A DNA stretch of 27,663 bases from GCA-002731945 sp036344135 (GCA_036344135.1 JAYYUG010000056.1:1-27663); one strand, 5' to 3'. Counted from the first letter of the stretch, positions 8,357 through 17,279 are shown. Notes: a model not told the origin generated them from the letters alone. Numbers and translations: made by a program.

Positions 8357-10366
8357 CTACCAAATCTTAATAATGTCTTCCACATCTCTAAACAATTTGT
8401 CACCTTCCTTGGTGTTGAAGGCTTGATGAAATTCTTCCATATTAACTAAAACACCATCGATTCGAAAACGTGCTGGAGAATGGGGGTCTGTTGCAACTCG
8501 CATTTCCTCTATTTCCTTTCTAAATTTAACTCTGTCCGATTGTGCGGATCCGATAAAAAACCTCTGTTCTCCTGTTAACCCATCAATTAAAGGGGACCTA
8601 TTTCCTTTAAGAGATATTTTATAGGCCCGAAATGAAGCTTTGGCACCAGCAAGGTCCGCTATATTTTCACCAAGAGTTAATTCACCATTAATATTGATCC
8701 CTGGAACAGGCTCATACTTAGAATATTGGTTGATAAGTTTTTTGGTTTTTTCATCAAATATTCTTCTATCTTGATCACTCCACCAATTGTTTAACTTTCC
8801 ATCTCCATCGTATTGTGAACCTTTGTCATCAAATGCATGGCTAATTTCATGGCCAATAGTTACTCCAATAGCGCCATAGTTAACTGCGTCGTCAGCTGAG
8901 GGAATAAAATTTGGAGGTTGTAGATATGCCGCAGGAAAGACAATTTCATTTTTAGTAGGACTAAAATAAGCATTAACCGTTTGTGGCGACATTGCCCATT
9001 TTTTTCTGTCTACTTTTTCTGTTAGCTTTTCAACAGCTTCAAGAAATTCAAATTCGGCTGCCCTTTTTAGATTGCCAAATAAATCATCAGCGCGCAATTC
9101 GAGGCCTTCATAATCATCCCAGACCTCAGGATATCCAATCTTAACATTGAGTTTGTCTAACTTGTCTAGGGCTTTAATTTTTGTTTCTTCGCTCATCCAT
9201 TCAAGTTCTTCTATTCCTACTTTGAAAGCAAAAAGAAGATTATTGACCAGATCAGTCATTCGTTTTTTGTATTCGGGAGGGAAATAGGATTTTATATAAA
9301 TCTTTCCAAGTGCATCTCCCATCACGCTATTTGTAAGACCAACACCCCGTTTCCATAAGGCTGGTAATTCCTCCCTTCCAGTTAAGATCTTCGAAAACCT
9401 AAAAGATTCTTCTACAAAATTGTCGGATAAAGCTCCACTCGAACCAGTTACAAGTCTAGCAATAAGATAATCACGCCATTGTTCTACTGATATAGTGCCC
9501 AATAATTCTGATAATTCTAACAAATAGGATGGTGACTCTATGATAAAACGGTCGTATCCATCAATTTTTAGACCTCTCAACCATATTATAAACTTCTCTT
9601 TGGTTAGAATATCCAATTCTGATGAATTAAGAGGGTTATATGTTTTCTGGGGATCCCTCCTCTCTATCCTACTCAATTGTATTTGAGCAAGATTGTGTTC
9701 AACTTCAAAAGCGTTAGACGCCCTCAAATTTACATTATCAAGTTTGGCCAAGATGAAAACATTTTCAAGGTACTTAGGATATTCTTCCCTCGCCGTTACA
9801 TAATGTGGTTTGTCTTCTAAATAATAATCTCTATCAGGCAAGCCCAAACCATTTTGGCCAAAATATATCGTATAATCTAGCGGATTCTTGAGGTCATCAT
9901 AAACAGCAAAGTAAAGAGGGGTAGATCTTCCCTTAATTACTGATGAAGCAAAATATTCCCATATGTCATCAACGGATGTGATTTCATTTATTCTTTCAAT
10001 GTCTGCCTGAATAGGCTCAGATCCAAGATTATTCACTCTCTCTCTATCCATAAAGCTTAAGTAGAGATTTACGATCTGACTTTCTTCCGAGCCCGACTCC
10101 TGTGTGGCGCCGTTAGATATTAATTCCTTTATCAATTTCTTTTGGTTTTGAAAAGACTCCTCGCGAAGAGTCATATAAGAACCCCACCCTAATTGATCAT
10201 CGGGGATTTCTGTCTCTCTAAGCCACTTACTATTTACATAATCGTACATGCTGTCTTGTGGTCTGATGTCCTCATTAAAATCTGATTTATTAACCCCAGA
10301 TTCCAACTGGGGGTCAGAACAAGAAAAAAGGACCCCAACTAAAGATATTATAAATATTTTTTTCAA
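8357..10366 (-). CDS. M13 (neprilysin/PepO) family zinc metallopeptidase, predicted lipoprotein
   Basis: Peptidase of 669 residues with the full M13 layout: a large N-terminal helical domain (about 35-440), then the catalytic part with NAYFSPTKNEIVFPAAYLQPP, the zinc site H506-E507-I-S-H510, the third ligand E567 and the D571 partner in GENIADLAGA, and a C-terminal tryptophan (IKIW). It cleaves peptides below protein size in the family. The N-terminus is a short signal with a lipobox-like LFSC, so C16 would be lipidated and the enzyme anchored in the periplasm or outer membrane. The cysteine usual near the M13 C-terminus is absent. Its start is 11 bases after the SDR stop. Confidence 0.93.
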   Translation of the reverse strand: MKKIFIISLVGVLFSCSDPQLESGVNKSDFNEDIRPQDSMYDYVNSKWLRETEIPDDQLGWGSYMTLREESFQNQKKLIKELISNGATQESGSEESQIVNLYLSFMDRERVNNLGSEPIQADIERINEITSVDDIWEYFASSVIKGRSTPLYFAVYDDLKNPLDYTIYFGQNGLGLPDRDYYLEDKPHYVTAREEYPKYLENVFILAKLDNVNLRASNAFEVEHNLAQIQLSRIERRDPQKTYNPLNSSELDILTKEKFIIWLRGLKIDGYDRFIIESPSYLLELSELLGTISVEQWRDYLIARLVTGSSGALSDNFVEESFRFSKILTGREELPALWKRGVGLTNSVMGDALGKIYIKSYFPPEYKKRMTDLVNNLLFAFKVGIEELEWMSEETKIKALDKLDKLNVKIGYPEVWDDYEGLELRADDLFGNLKRAAEFEFLEAVEKLTEKVDRKKWAMSPQTVNAYFSPTKNEIVFPAAYLQPPNFIPSADDAVNYGAIGVTIGHEISHAFDDKGSQYDGDGKLNNWWSDQDRRIFDEKTKKLINQYSKYEPVPGININGELTLGENIADLAGAKASFRAYKISLKGNRSPLIDGLTGEQRFFIGSAQSDRVKFRKEIEEMRVATDPHSPARFRIDGVLVNMEEFHQAFNTKEGDKLFRDVEDIIKIW

Positions 10367-10377
10367 ATCTCTATCTC

Positions 10378-11157
10378 TTACATTGCGCTTATGCCGCCAT
10401 CAATTTTTATTTCCGCCCCAGTAATGAATTTTGACTCATCACTAGCCAAAAATAAAACAGTGTAAGCAACATCATTTGGTTCTCCAACCTTACCTAATGG
10501 CACCTGCCTTGCCAGTTTCATCAATAGTTCGTCCCTTTCAACATTCGAGCGATTGAGCATACTATCCAAAATAGGAGTATTGATAAAGGTCGGATGTATC
10601 GAGTTACAACGAATATTATAGGCCTGTCTTGCACAATGAAGCGCGACGGACTTTGACAACATCCAAACACCTGCTTTAGCGGTATTATAAGAGGCCATAT
10701 TATGCCCAGCAATCAAGCCGGATATCGACGAAGTATTTATGATTGAACCAGGAGAATAATTTTTCATAATTGGAATAGCATATTTACAACCTAGAAAAAC
10801 GGAATCAGTATCCACTTTCATCACGTTTTGAAAAGTTTCATAATCGGTATCCTCTATTGTTGTACCCCCTCCAATGCCGGCATTATTAACAAGCACATTA
10901 ATTCCTTCCATTAACTTTTCTGCCTCAATAAGAGATTCTTTCCATTGATCTTCTGAAGTTACATCCAACGTTAAGGGGAAAGCCTGTTCAGGAAATTCAT
11001 TATTAATCCGTTCCGAGACTGAAACGACTTTGTCATAATTAATATCAGCCAAAACGACTTTAGAACCTTCTTTAGCTAGCATATAAGCGATTGCCTCGCC
11101 CAGGCCTTGGGCAGCGCCTGTTACAAAAGACATTTTACCATCTACACGGTTTGTCAT
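10378..11157 (-). CDS. SDR family oxidoreductase (3-oxoacyl/hydroxysteroid dehydrogenase-like)
   Basis: Classical short-chain dehydrogenase of 259 residues: TGAAQGLG at 13-20, D38 after the second strand (NAD preference), NNAG at 91-94, catalytic S144, Y157 and K161 (YNTAK), and the C-terminal FITGAEIKIDGG. It resembles the cyclopentanol / 3beta(17beta)-hydroxysteroid dehydrogenase group more than FabG. The substrate cannot be assigned. AGGAGG lies 4-5 bases before the ATG, the strongest ribosome site in this operon. It lies 18 bases after the crotonase gene, and the pair suggests acyl-CoA or alicyclic acid breakdown (inference). Confidence 0.85.
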   Translation of the reverse strand: MTNRVDGKMSFVTGAAQGLGEAIAYMLAKEGSKVVLADINYDKVVSVSERINNEFPEQAFPLTLDVTSEDQWKESLIEAEKLMEGINVLVNNAGIGGGTTIEDTDYETFQNVMKVDTDSVFLGCKYAIPIMKNYSPGSIINTSSISGLIAGHNMASYNTAKAGVWMLSKSVALHCARQAYNIRCNSIHPTFINTPILDSMLNRSNVERDELLMKLARQVPLGKVGEPNDVAYTVLFLASDESKFITGAEIKIDGGISAM

Positions 11158-11175
11158 AATCTCCTCCTAAATGTT

Positions 11176-11970
11176 TTATTCACCCTTAAATTTTCCATCC
11201 CTTTTTTCAAAAAAGGATTTAATTGCTTCTCTTTGATCCTCAGTTAAGCTTGTTAACTGAAATTGATCACGATCCATAAAACTCGATGTATAATTAAGTG
11301 CATTCGCCACTGCATTAATAGAAATTTTTGACATCCTTACCGGTAATGGTGGAAGAGCTTCGACTTTTTTAGCAATTTCTAATGATGTGGTCTTACTTTC
11401 CCCTTTATTAGCCAATCTTTGAGTTAAATGCCAATCAAAAGCAGTTGTGCCATTAATTTCTTCGCCAAGTATCACTAATTCCTTAGTCGCGGCTGGACCA
11501 ATTAAGGCATTTAATCTTGGAATAGATTGCCAGCTCATATTCATCCCCAAAGGAATCTCGGGTAATCTAAAAATAGCTCCTTTTGAAGCTACTCTGAAAT
11601 CGCATGAGACTGCCAATGCAAGAGCCCCTCCGATACAATACCCTTCTATTGAAGCAATTGTAACTTGTTCCAAACTCTCCCAAGCCTGGCACATGTCTGG
11701 TCCGGCTTTTAACATTTCTCGTCTTTGTAAACTTGTTTTAGAAAATTCACTCATCGAAGTATCTTTAAGGTCTGCGCCTACAGAAAAGGAATCACCCTGA
11801 CCAGAAAGAATAACGCACTGAACTTCCGTATTTACTTTTATGGAATGCGCACAGGATGTAAGTTCTTTCATTAACTCAATTGAAAGGGCATTTCTTCCAT
11901 CTTTCCTGTCAATTTCAACTTCGACTATCGCGCCTGTCTTTTTAACATTAAGGTTCTCATATTTATTCAT
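11176..11970 (-). CDS. crotonase family (enoyl-CoA hydratase/isomerase-like) protein
   Basis: Protein of 264 residues with the crotonase fold signatures: FSVGADLKD (oxyanion-hole strand, residues 62-70) and IEGYCIGGALALAVSCD (108-124). In enoyl-CoA hydratase two glutamates act on water. Here the position matching rat E144 is A118 (GGALALA in place of GGGCELA), while E138 (RLPEIPLG) matches E164. It may therefore be an isomerase or another crotonase activity rather than a standard hydratase. GGGAGAGG lies 4 bases before the ATG. It sits between the ScsB-like gene (12-base gap) and the SDR gene. Confidence 0.85.
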   Translation of the reverse strand: MNKYENLNVKKTGAIVEVEIDRKDGRNALSIELMKELTSCAHSIKVNTEVQCVILSGQGDSFSVGADLKDTSMSEFSKTSLQRREMLKAGPDMCQAWESLEQVTIASIEGYCIGGALALAVSCDFRVASKGAIFRLPEIPLGMNMSWQSIPRLNALIGPAATKELVILGEEINGTTAFDWHLTQRLANKGESKTTSLEIAKKVEALPPLPVRMSKISINAVANALNYTSSFMDRDQFQLTSLTEDQREAIKSFFEKRDGKFKGE

Positions 11971-11982
11971 TTGAACCTCTCC

Positions 11983-14010
11983 CTAGTAAGATTCAATATC
12001 AAGATGATCATATAATATACCTTTTGTTAAGATTGCCGGTAATAGTTTTACTTCATCCGACCCAGCTCTCCAATATAAATATAGGGGAACACCTGCTCTT
12101 TTATAATAGGCCAATTGCTCTGTTATTTCTGGATTATTTGTTGTCCAGTCACCAACTAGATAATGTATGTCTTCATTTTTAACCATTTTCTTAAACTCTT
12201 TAGAATTTGTTATAACTCTTTCATTAACTTTACAAGTCAGGCACCAATCGGCAGTAAAATTAACCAAAATATTTTTTTTCAGAACCCTTAGTTCCAATAC
12301 TCTTTCACTTGACCATTTTTCACCAAGGGATATTTTTTTTTGATTATTTGGTTTTGAGTCTGGAATAAAACTCACAACTAAAATTAAATTGAGAAAAATA
12401 ACGATAGACGCCAAGGAAATTATTGATTTTCTTCCTATATACTTAATAACTACCACACATACCAAAAGCACAAAGAAAGAAAGAAGCAAAATGCTCAAAG
12501 ATTCCATTCCTGTTTGATTAAACGCAACCCAGGCCAACCAAAGAGATGTTAGGAACATTGGTATGGACATAAAACGATTAAAAATATCCATCCACCTACC
12601 TGGTTTTGGTAAAACTTCCATTGCCGAAGGAACAAGCGATAATAACAAAGTAGGAAAGGCAACTCCAAATCCCAAAAATATGAAAACCAACATTGATATT
12701 AATGGGGATTGCACTAAACCCCATCCTATCGCTGCGCCCATATATGGACCTGTGCATGGAGTTGCGACTATCACTGTTAACAATCCCAATAGGACTGAAT
12801 TGGTATAACCTTTACTTGCTATTCCAAAATTTCCTAACTTTGTAAAATTTGCACCAAATTCAATACGGAAAAAAAGAACTAAACCGATTACAAAAAAAAG
12901 CAATGCAAGAAAACTTGAAACCGCACTGGATTGTAACTGCCATCCCCATCCCACAGACTGCCCTAGATTTTTGGCTGTAAGGGTAGCAAAAAATAAGATC
13001 ATCATTGTTACCTCAACACCGAATGTAAATGCAACCCCATGTTTCCATGCCCCTTTTTCTCCGGATTCCTTAATAAATGATAATACTTTTAGTGCTATTA
13101 CAGGGAAAACACAGGGCATAAAATTTAATATCAAACCACCCACAAATGCCATAAGAACAATCAATATCAATGTTGGTTCTAACGTCTTATCTGCATTAAC
13201 AAAAGAGACCTTTTCTACTGGTGAATTTAAAACGAAATATTTCTTTTCTGTTCCATCAGATATTTCCAATATTCCTGAAATGTTATCGTAATTGACCTTA
13301 TTGCGATCTGGTCTATCAACAAATAAGGTTGATTCCATATTTGTAAATTTATAAAATTGCTTAGCGTTATAACTAATCAAGCCCTCTTGTTCGGGGTAGA
13401 AATACGCCTCCTTTGCCGCATTTTCACTTTTCCAATTAAGCTGAAAAGTTCCATCTGAAATCTTGGCGGAAATTCTATCCTGAAACCCCTTTGGAACCTT
13501 TTCCATCCATAAATTTATTAATTTTTGCGACCGCAGTATATCTTCATTAGAAAATTCGAACAAATTACCAAATATTTCTGCTTCTTCCGGAATACAAACA
13601 TCTTTGCAGACCAAAAAATTAAGATGGGCTGAAAATTTTCCTTCTCCTTTATATGAATCATTGGCTTTTATTAAGATAGGAATAATTAATTCATCGTAAT
13701 AACCATAACTAATTAATGGATCAAGGGCTGCAATCTCAGGAGACGGCCACATTATATCTTTGATTTCTAACCCCTCAGGCAAAGTCCAATTAATTTCCAT
13801 AGGCAGTCCTGAGTCTCCTGGGTTTATCCAATAAGTATGCCAACCTGGGTTAAGCTCGAACTTTAATCCAATTATAAATTCATCACCTTTTTGAACACGC
13901 TTTTTTTCACTTAATAGAGATATTTTGGAATTGTTGGTGACAGCCTCATTTTCTACAGCAAAAGAATAATTGCTAAAAAACAGAAACAGGAAAGTAAAAA
14001 AAATTCTCAT
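11983..14010 (-). CDS. ScsB/DsbD-like membrane thiol:disulfide reductase
   Basis: Protein of 675 residues in three parts that passes electrons from cytoplasmic thioredoxin to the periplasm. A signal peptide (residues 1-18) is followed by a DsbD-like periplasmic domain with C135-K-D-V-C139. A membrane core of about eight helices (275-560) carries the paired cysteines C300 (NFMPCVFPV) and C419 (ATPCTGPYMG). A C-terminal thioredoxin-like domain has C590-L-T-C593 (ADWCLTCK). The long N-terminal domain with LNPGWHTYWINPGDSG is more like ScsB than E. coli DsbD. It is the first gene of the six-gene minus-strand run. A good promoter was not identified in the 116-base divergent gap. Confidence 0.9.
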   Translation of the reverse strand: MRIFFTFLFLFFSNYSFAVENEAVTNNSKISLLSEKKRVQKGDEFIIGLKFELNPGWHTYWINPGDSGLPMEINWTLPEGLEIKDIMWPSPEIAALDPLISYGYYDELIIPILIKANDSYKGEGKFSAHLNFLVCKDVCIPEEAEIFGNLFEFSNEDILRSQKLINLWMEKVPKGFQDRISAKISDGTFQLNWKSENAAKEAYFYPEQEGLISYNAKQFYKFTNMESTLFVDRPDRNKVNYDNISGILEISDGTEKKYFVLNSPVEKVSFVNADKTLEPTLILIVLMAFVGGLILNFMPCVFPVIALKVLSFIKESGEKGAWKHGVAFTFGVEVTMMILFFATLTAKNLGQSVGWGWQLQSSAVSSFLALLFFVIGLVLFFRIEFGANFTKLGNFGIASKGYTNSVLLGLLTVIVATPCTGPYMGAAIGWGLVQSPLISMLVFIFLGFGVAFPTLLLSLVPSAMEVLPKPGRWMDIFNRFMSIPMFLTSLWLAWVAFNQTGMESLSILLLSFFVLLVCVVVIKYIGRKSIISLASIVIFLNLILVVSFIPDSKPNNQKKISLGEKWSSERVLELRVLKKNILVNFTADWCLTCKVNERVITNSKEFKKMVKNEDIHYLVGDWTTNNPEITEQLAYYKRAGVPLYLYWRAGSDEVKLLPAILTKGILYDHLDIESY

Positions 14011-14126
14011 TTAGTGATCCAAACCCTTTAATAAACAAATCTTACTTTTATAAATCTTATAAACTCTACCAATTCTTATATCTTTTGCAGGTATTAGTCT
14101 GTAAAAATATTTGAGGAGGATTACTC

Positions 14127-14651
14127 GTGGAAAGAAAAATATTTGTATTGTTTCTCTTATTTCCTATTACGGCCTTTTCATTAGAAAAAACTGAATTGGA
14201 TACCGTCGCTAATACTATAAGTTGTCTTAATATTGAGAATGCTAACCAAAGATTAAATTGTTTCGAAACCAATGCTAAAAAATTAGGATCGGTTTTTCCC
14301 TTAGCAAAATTAAATAAAGAGGAACGGACGGCAAAAATAGAATCAATAAAGAAAATAAAGAAAATAGAATCATTTGGAGTGGTGCAAACCGTCAATACTA
14401 TACTTGGTAGAGAAAAACAAGATTTGGAAAAAATTTCTGAAATTATAAAAAATAACGACTTTGTTGATTTGACTAAAATCAGAATTTATCTTCAAAATGG
14501 TCAAATATGGAGACAGGTTGACTCCACTCCCTACCGAGGCCCTAAAAATCTTGAAGGCAAGAAAGCATTCATATCGTCCGCATCTCTTGGAAGTTTTTTG
14601 ATGAAGATAGAAGGAATAGGGGGTAAATTTAGAGTACGAAGGGAGAAATAA
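14127..14651 (+). CDS. small secreted protein of unknown function
   Basis: This 174-residue protein starts at GTG 14127, supported by GAGGAGG at 14113-14119. It has a signal peptide (hydrophobic 5-18, cleavage near FS-LEKT), then a mature domain with two cysteines, C33 and C45, within TISCLNIENANQRLNCFE. A basic, helical middle follows, then a C-terminal part containing IYLQNGQIWRQVD and ending in a basic FRVRREK. Many alphaproteobacteria have similar periplasmic proteins with a Cys-x11-Cys pattern followed by a WRQ motif, but I know of no assigned function. It precedes tsaD by 8 bases and is divergent from the ScsB-like gene, which could act on its disulfide (inference). Confidence 0.75.
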   Translation: MERKIFVLFLLFPITAFSLEKTELDTVANTISCLNIENANQRLNCFETNAKKLGSVFPLAKLNKEERTAKIESIKKIKKIESFGVVQTVNTILGREKQDLEKISEIIKNNDFVDLTKIRIYLQNGQIWRQVDSTPYRGPKNLEGKKAFISSASLGSFLMKIEGIGGKFRVRREK

Positions 14652-14659
14652 GAAAATCC

Positions 14660-15727
14660 ATGACTATGAAAAATCAAGGCCTGAAAATCTTAGGAATAGA
14701 GACCAGTTGTGACGAAACAGCTGTAGCTATAGTCAGCATACAAGAAAATTATAAAGGCAAGATCTTATCAAATAAAATTTTTAGCCAAAATAAAGAGCAT
14801 TCACCATATGGTGGAGTGGTACCCGAAATAGCTTCACGATCTCATGTTGAGCATCTTGAAGATCTTTTAGATCAAGCATTAAAGGACTCTAAACTTTCTT
14901 TTGATAGTCTTGACGGAATTGCTGTGACTTCTGGTCCTGGATTAATAGGAGGTTTGATAGTAGGGATGGCAACTGCAAAGGGGCTTTCTCTGGCCACTAA
15001 TGTTCCATTAATCGGCGTTAATCATTTGGAAGGTCATGCTCTTACACCTTTGCTTACCAATGACACCTCCTTCCCTTATATTCTGCTTCTAGTTTCAGGA
15101 GGGCATTGTCAGTTGATCATTGTTGAGGCATTAGGAAAATATTCTAAAATTGGAACTACATTGGATGATGCAGTTGGCGAAGCATTTGATAAAGCAGCTA
15201 AATTTATGGGCCTAGGTTATCCGGGTGGGCCTGAATTAGAAAAACTTGCCTTAAGAGGAAACCCTTATGCTTTTGATTTACCCCGCCCTTTAGTAGGTCA
15301 GGATAATTGTGATTTTTCCTTTTCTGGTCTTAAAACAGCTTTTATAAGGTTGGTAAGATCTATTGAACCGGTTGATGAAAAAACTAGTGCAGATTTGGCT
15401 GCATCATATCAACAAGCTATAATTGATTGTCTAATCAATAGACTTTCGAAATCCGTCGAAATTGTCAAAGAATTGCGACCAGATTTAAAAATTAAGAATT
15501 TGGTTGCTTCTGGTGGTGTCGCAGCAAACAAGAGGCTTGCAGAACAAATGCGAGAGTTTTCGAAAGAAAAAAATATGCAATTTATTTCCCCTCCTATTGA
15601 ATTTTGCACTGATAATGCAGCTATGATAGCTTGGGCGGGAGGATTGCGTTTATCAGCAGGAATGCGAGATCCTCTTGGCATCAATGCTAAAGCTAGATGG
15701 CCTCTTGAGGAGGTAAATATTAATTAA
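14660..15727 (+). CDS. tsaD: tRNA N6-adenosine threonylcarbamoyltransferase
   Basis: Kae1/YgjD family protein of 355 residues that transfers the threonylcarbamoyl group from TC-AMP to A37 of ANN-decoding tRNAs, together with TsaB and TsaE (not in this window). Visible motifs are GIETSCDETAVAI near the N-terminus, the metal ligands H122 and H126 (NHLEGHAL), LLVSGGHCQL, DDAVGEAFDKAAK, ASGGVAANKRL and FCTDNAAMIAW. The ATG at 14660 is used, and an ATG two codons later is equally possible. It ends one base before the gpsA start. Confidence 0.97.
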   Translation: MTMKNQGLKILGIETSCDETAVAIVSIQENYKGKILSNKIFSQNKEHSPYGGVVPEIASRSHVEHLEDLLDQALKDSKLSFDSLDGIAVTSGPGLIGGLIVGMATAKGLSLATNVPLIGVNHLEGHALTPLLTNDTSFPYILLLVSGGHCQLIIVEALGKYSKIGTTLDDAVGEAFDKAAKFMGLGYPGGPELEKLALRGNPYAFDLPRPLVGQDNCDFSFSGLKTAFIRLVRSIEPVDEKTSADLAASYQQAIIDCLINRLSKSVEIVKELRPDLKIKNLVASGGVAANKRLAEQMREFSKEKNMQFISPPIEFCTDNAAMIAWAGGLRLSAGMRDPLGINAKARWPLEEVNIN

Positions 15728-16750
15728 ATGAATGACAATACCCATGCATCTTTTTCAAGGTTTAAATCTATAGCGGTTATCGGGGCGGGCGCTTGGGGAA
15801 CAGCGCTAGCAAGGATCTTAAGTAAAAATAATGGTTCTGTAAAAATATGGGCAAAAGAGGATTCCGTAATTACAAGTATTAACACCCACCATGAGAATGA
15901 AACATTCTTAAAAAACATAACGTTGCCAGATTCCCTTATAGCATATAAGAATTTTGAAAATTTTGCTGATGCAGATTTAATATTATTAGTTACGCCGGCT
16001 CAATTTATGAGAACTACTTTGGAATCCTTAAAAGAATTTGTAAAATCCGAAACTCCTATCGTTTTATGTTCAAAAGGCATCGAGTCTCAAACTCTAAAAT
16101 TCATGAGCGAAATAACAACAGATATTCTACCACAGAATCCTCTTGCAGTATTGTCAGGACCTAGCTTTGCGATTGATGTTGCTCATGAGAAACCCACAGC
16201 AGTGACGCTCGCTTGTAAAAATACTCTTCTGGGAGAAAGAATTGCAAATACTATAAGTTTACCAACATTTAGGCCGTATCTTTCTGATGATATCATGGGA
16301 ACACAAATAGGAGGGGTAACAAAAAATGTAATAGCCATTGCCGCTGGTATCGCCCATGGTTTTAATCTAGGTGATAGCGCCCGTGCAGCAATAATCGCAA
16401 GAGGTTTTTCAGAAATATGTCGTCTGGCAATTACCATGGGGGGAGAAGAAGAAACCATATCGGGTTTATCAGGAATGGGTGATTTGATTCTGACTTGTAG
16501 TTCAGAAGCGTCGCGTAATTTTTCTTTAGGAGTAAAACTTGGGAATGGACAAACAGTTACTAAAGCCACAGAAGGCTTAAAGACGGTGGCAGAGGGACTG
16601 CATTCGGCGAAAGCCGTCTTGGAGCTATCTATAAGAAAGAAAGTTGAGATGCCTATTACCAAATCAGTAAATGATTTGATAAATCAAAAATCTTCACTAG
16701 ACGAAATAATAAATAATTTGCTTTCAAGACCAATTAAAAGGGAAAAATAA
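15728..16750 (+). CDS. gpsA: NAD(P)-dependent glycerol-3-phosphate dehydrogenase
   Basis: Cytoplasmic enzyme of 340 residues that reduces dihydroxyacetone phosphate to sn-glycerol 3-phosphate for phospholipid synthesis. It has the dinucleotide loop GAGAWG at 19-24, LSGPSFA, the catalytic-lysine segment GGVTKNVIAIAAG, and SGMGDLILTC. The tsaD stop is immediately followed by this ATG, so the two are probably coupled; tsaD-gpsA is a common alphaproteobacterial pair. The roughly ten residues before the first beta strand are slightly longer than in many orthologues. Confidence 0.97.
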   Translation: MNDNTHASFSRFKSIAVIGAGAWGTALARILSKNNGSVKIWAKEDSVITSINTHHENETFLKNITLPDSLIAYKNFENFADADLILLVTPAQFMRTTLESLKEFVKSETPIVLCSKGIESQTLKFMSEITTDILPQNPLAVLSGPSFAIDVAHEKPTAVTLACKNTLLGERIANTISLPTFRPYLSDDIMGTQIGGVTKNVIAIAAGIAHGFNLGDSARAAIIARGFSEICRLAITMGGEEETISGLSGMGDLILTCSSEASRNFSLGVKLGNGQTVTKATEGLKTVAEGLHSAKAVLELSIRKKVEMPITKSVNDLINQKSSLDEIINNLLSRPIKREK

Positions 16751-16752
16751 AA

Positions 16753-17019
16753 TTGTATTGCTTAATATGCTCAGATAAAAAGGGTTCACTTGATTTAAGA
16801 ATGCAAAATAGGGAGGAACATCTAAAATATGTTCAAGATTCGGGATTGGTCTTTTTCGCTGGCCCTTTATTATCAGAAAAAGACGTAATGGTTGGAAGTT
16901 TAATCATATTAAATGTCGCTAACCGTTCTGAGGCTAAAGAATGGTCAAAAAACGATCCATATAATAGGGCGGACCTTTTCAAAAATATTAAAATAATAAA
17001 ATTCAAACATTTAATTTAA
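16753..17019 (+). CDS. YciI family protein
   Basis: Small ferredoxin-like-fold protein of 88 residues. Family landmarks are the R20-E-E-H23 segment, AGPLLSEKDVMVGSL and D68-P69-Y70 with NRADLF. YciI relatives are dimeric with a His-Asp pair, but no general reaction is established. The start appears to be TTG at 16753: the first strand (YCLICSDK) aligns with the family only from there, and AAGGG near 16737 inside the end of gpsA could serve as ribosome site. It lies 2 bases after gpsA and completes the operon. Confidence 0.85.
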   Translation: MYCLICSDKKGSLDLRMQNREEHLKYVQDSGLVFFAGPLLSEKDVMVGSLIILNVANRSEAKEWSKNDPYNRADLFKNIKIIKFKHLI

Positions 17020-17032
17020 AAAAAAGTATGAA

Positions 17033-17206
17033 TTAAAAATCGCTAATAATTCCATCTTTCTCCCAGTCATTATATCTAGTTGGTTCAGGGCCTTTTCTTC
17101 CACCAATTTCCTTAGCCTGGCCTATTTTTTTCTTTTTTTGTCTTCTTCTTTCCTCTGCCTCTTTAAGGGCTTGGCTGGAAATAGATATTTTATTTTTTTT
17201 ATTCAT
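17033..17206 (-). CDS. SdhAF4 / DUF1674 family succinate dehydrogenase assembly factor
   Basis: A 57-residue gene easily missed because of its size. After a lysine- and arginine-rich helix it has the family core: KEIGGRKGPEPTRY, then NDW-EKDG, ending in SDF (residues 32-57). SdhAF4 binds the flavinated succinate dehydrogenase A subunit and helps assembly of complex II in mitochondria and alphaproteobacteria (family knowledge). No sdh gene is in the window. The ATG at 17206 has only a weak upstream ribosome site. Placement beside an rsmB-type gene is typical of alphaproteobacteria. It converges with the YciI gene, 13 bases away. Confidence 0.88.
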   Translation of the reverse strand: MNKKNKISISSQALKEAEERRRQKKKKIGQAKEIGGRKGPEPTRYNDWEKDGIISDF

Positions 17207-17237
17207 TATCTGCGCTTGGACATATAATCATATATAA

Positions 17238-17266
17238 ACTATTTTTAAAGGACTACAAATTGTCAA
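17238..17266 (-). promoter_or_regulatory. probable sigma70-type promoter for the SdhAF4 gene
   Basis: On the minus strand a perfect -35 TTGACA (complement of 17261-17266) is followed after 17 bases by AATAGT (complement of 17238-17243), a 4/6 match to the -10. A start near 17231 would give a leader of about 25 bases before the ATG at 17206. Confidence 0.5.
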
Positions 17267-17279
17267 TCGGTTCAATCTA

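Noticed and set aside
12971..13291. Plus-strand open frame inside the ScsB-like gene
   Set aside because: Hydrophobic helices read in antisense give long stop-free frames in this composition; no independent signal supports a gene.
15409..15684. Open frame opposite the 3' part of tsaD
   Set aside because: Shadow of conserved tsaD codons; no start signal and no family.
16183..16662. Open frame of 159 codons on the minus strand opposite gpsA
   Set aside because: It lies wholly inside gpsA, has no ribosome site and its product is a biased shadow of the gpsA codons.
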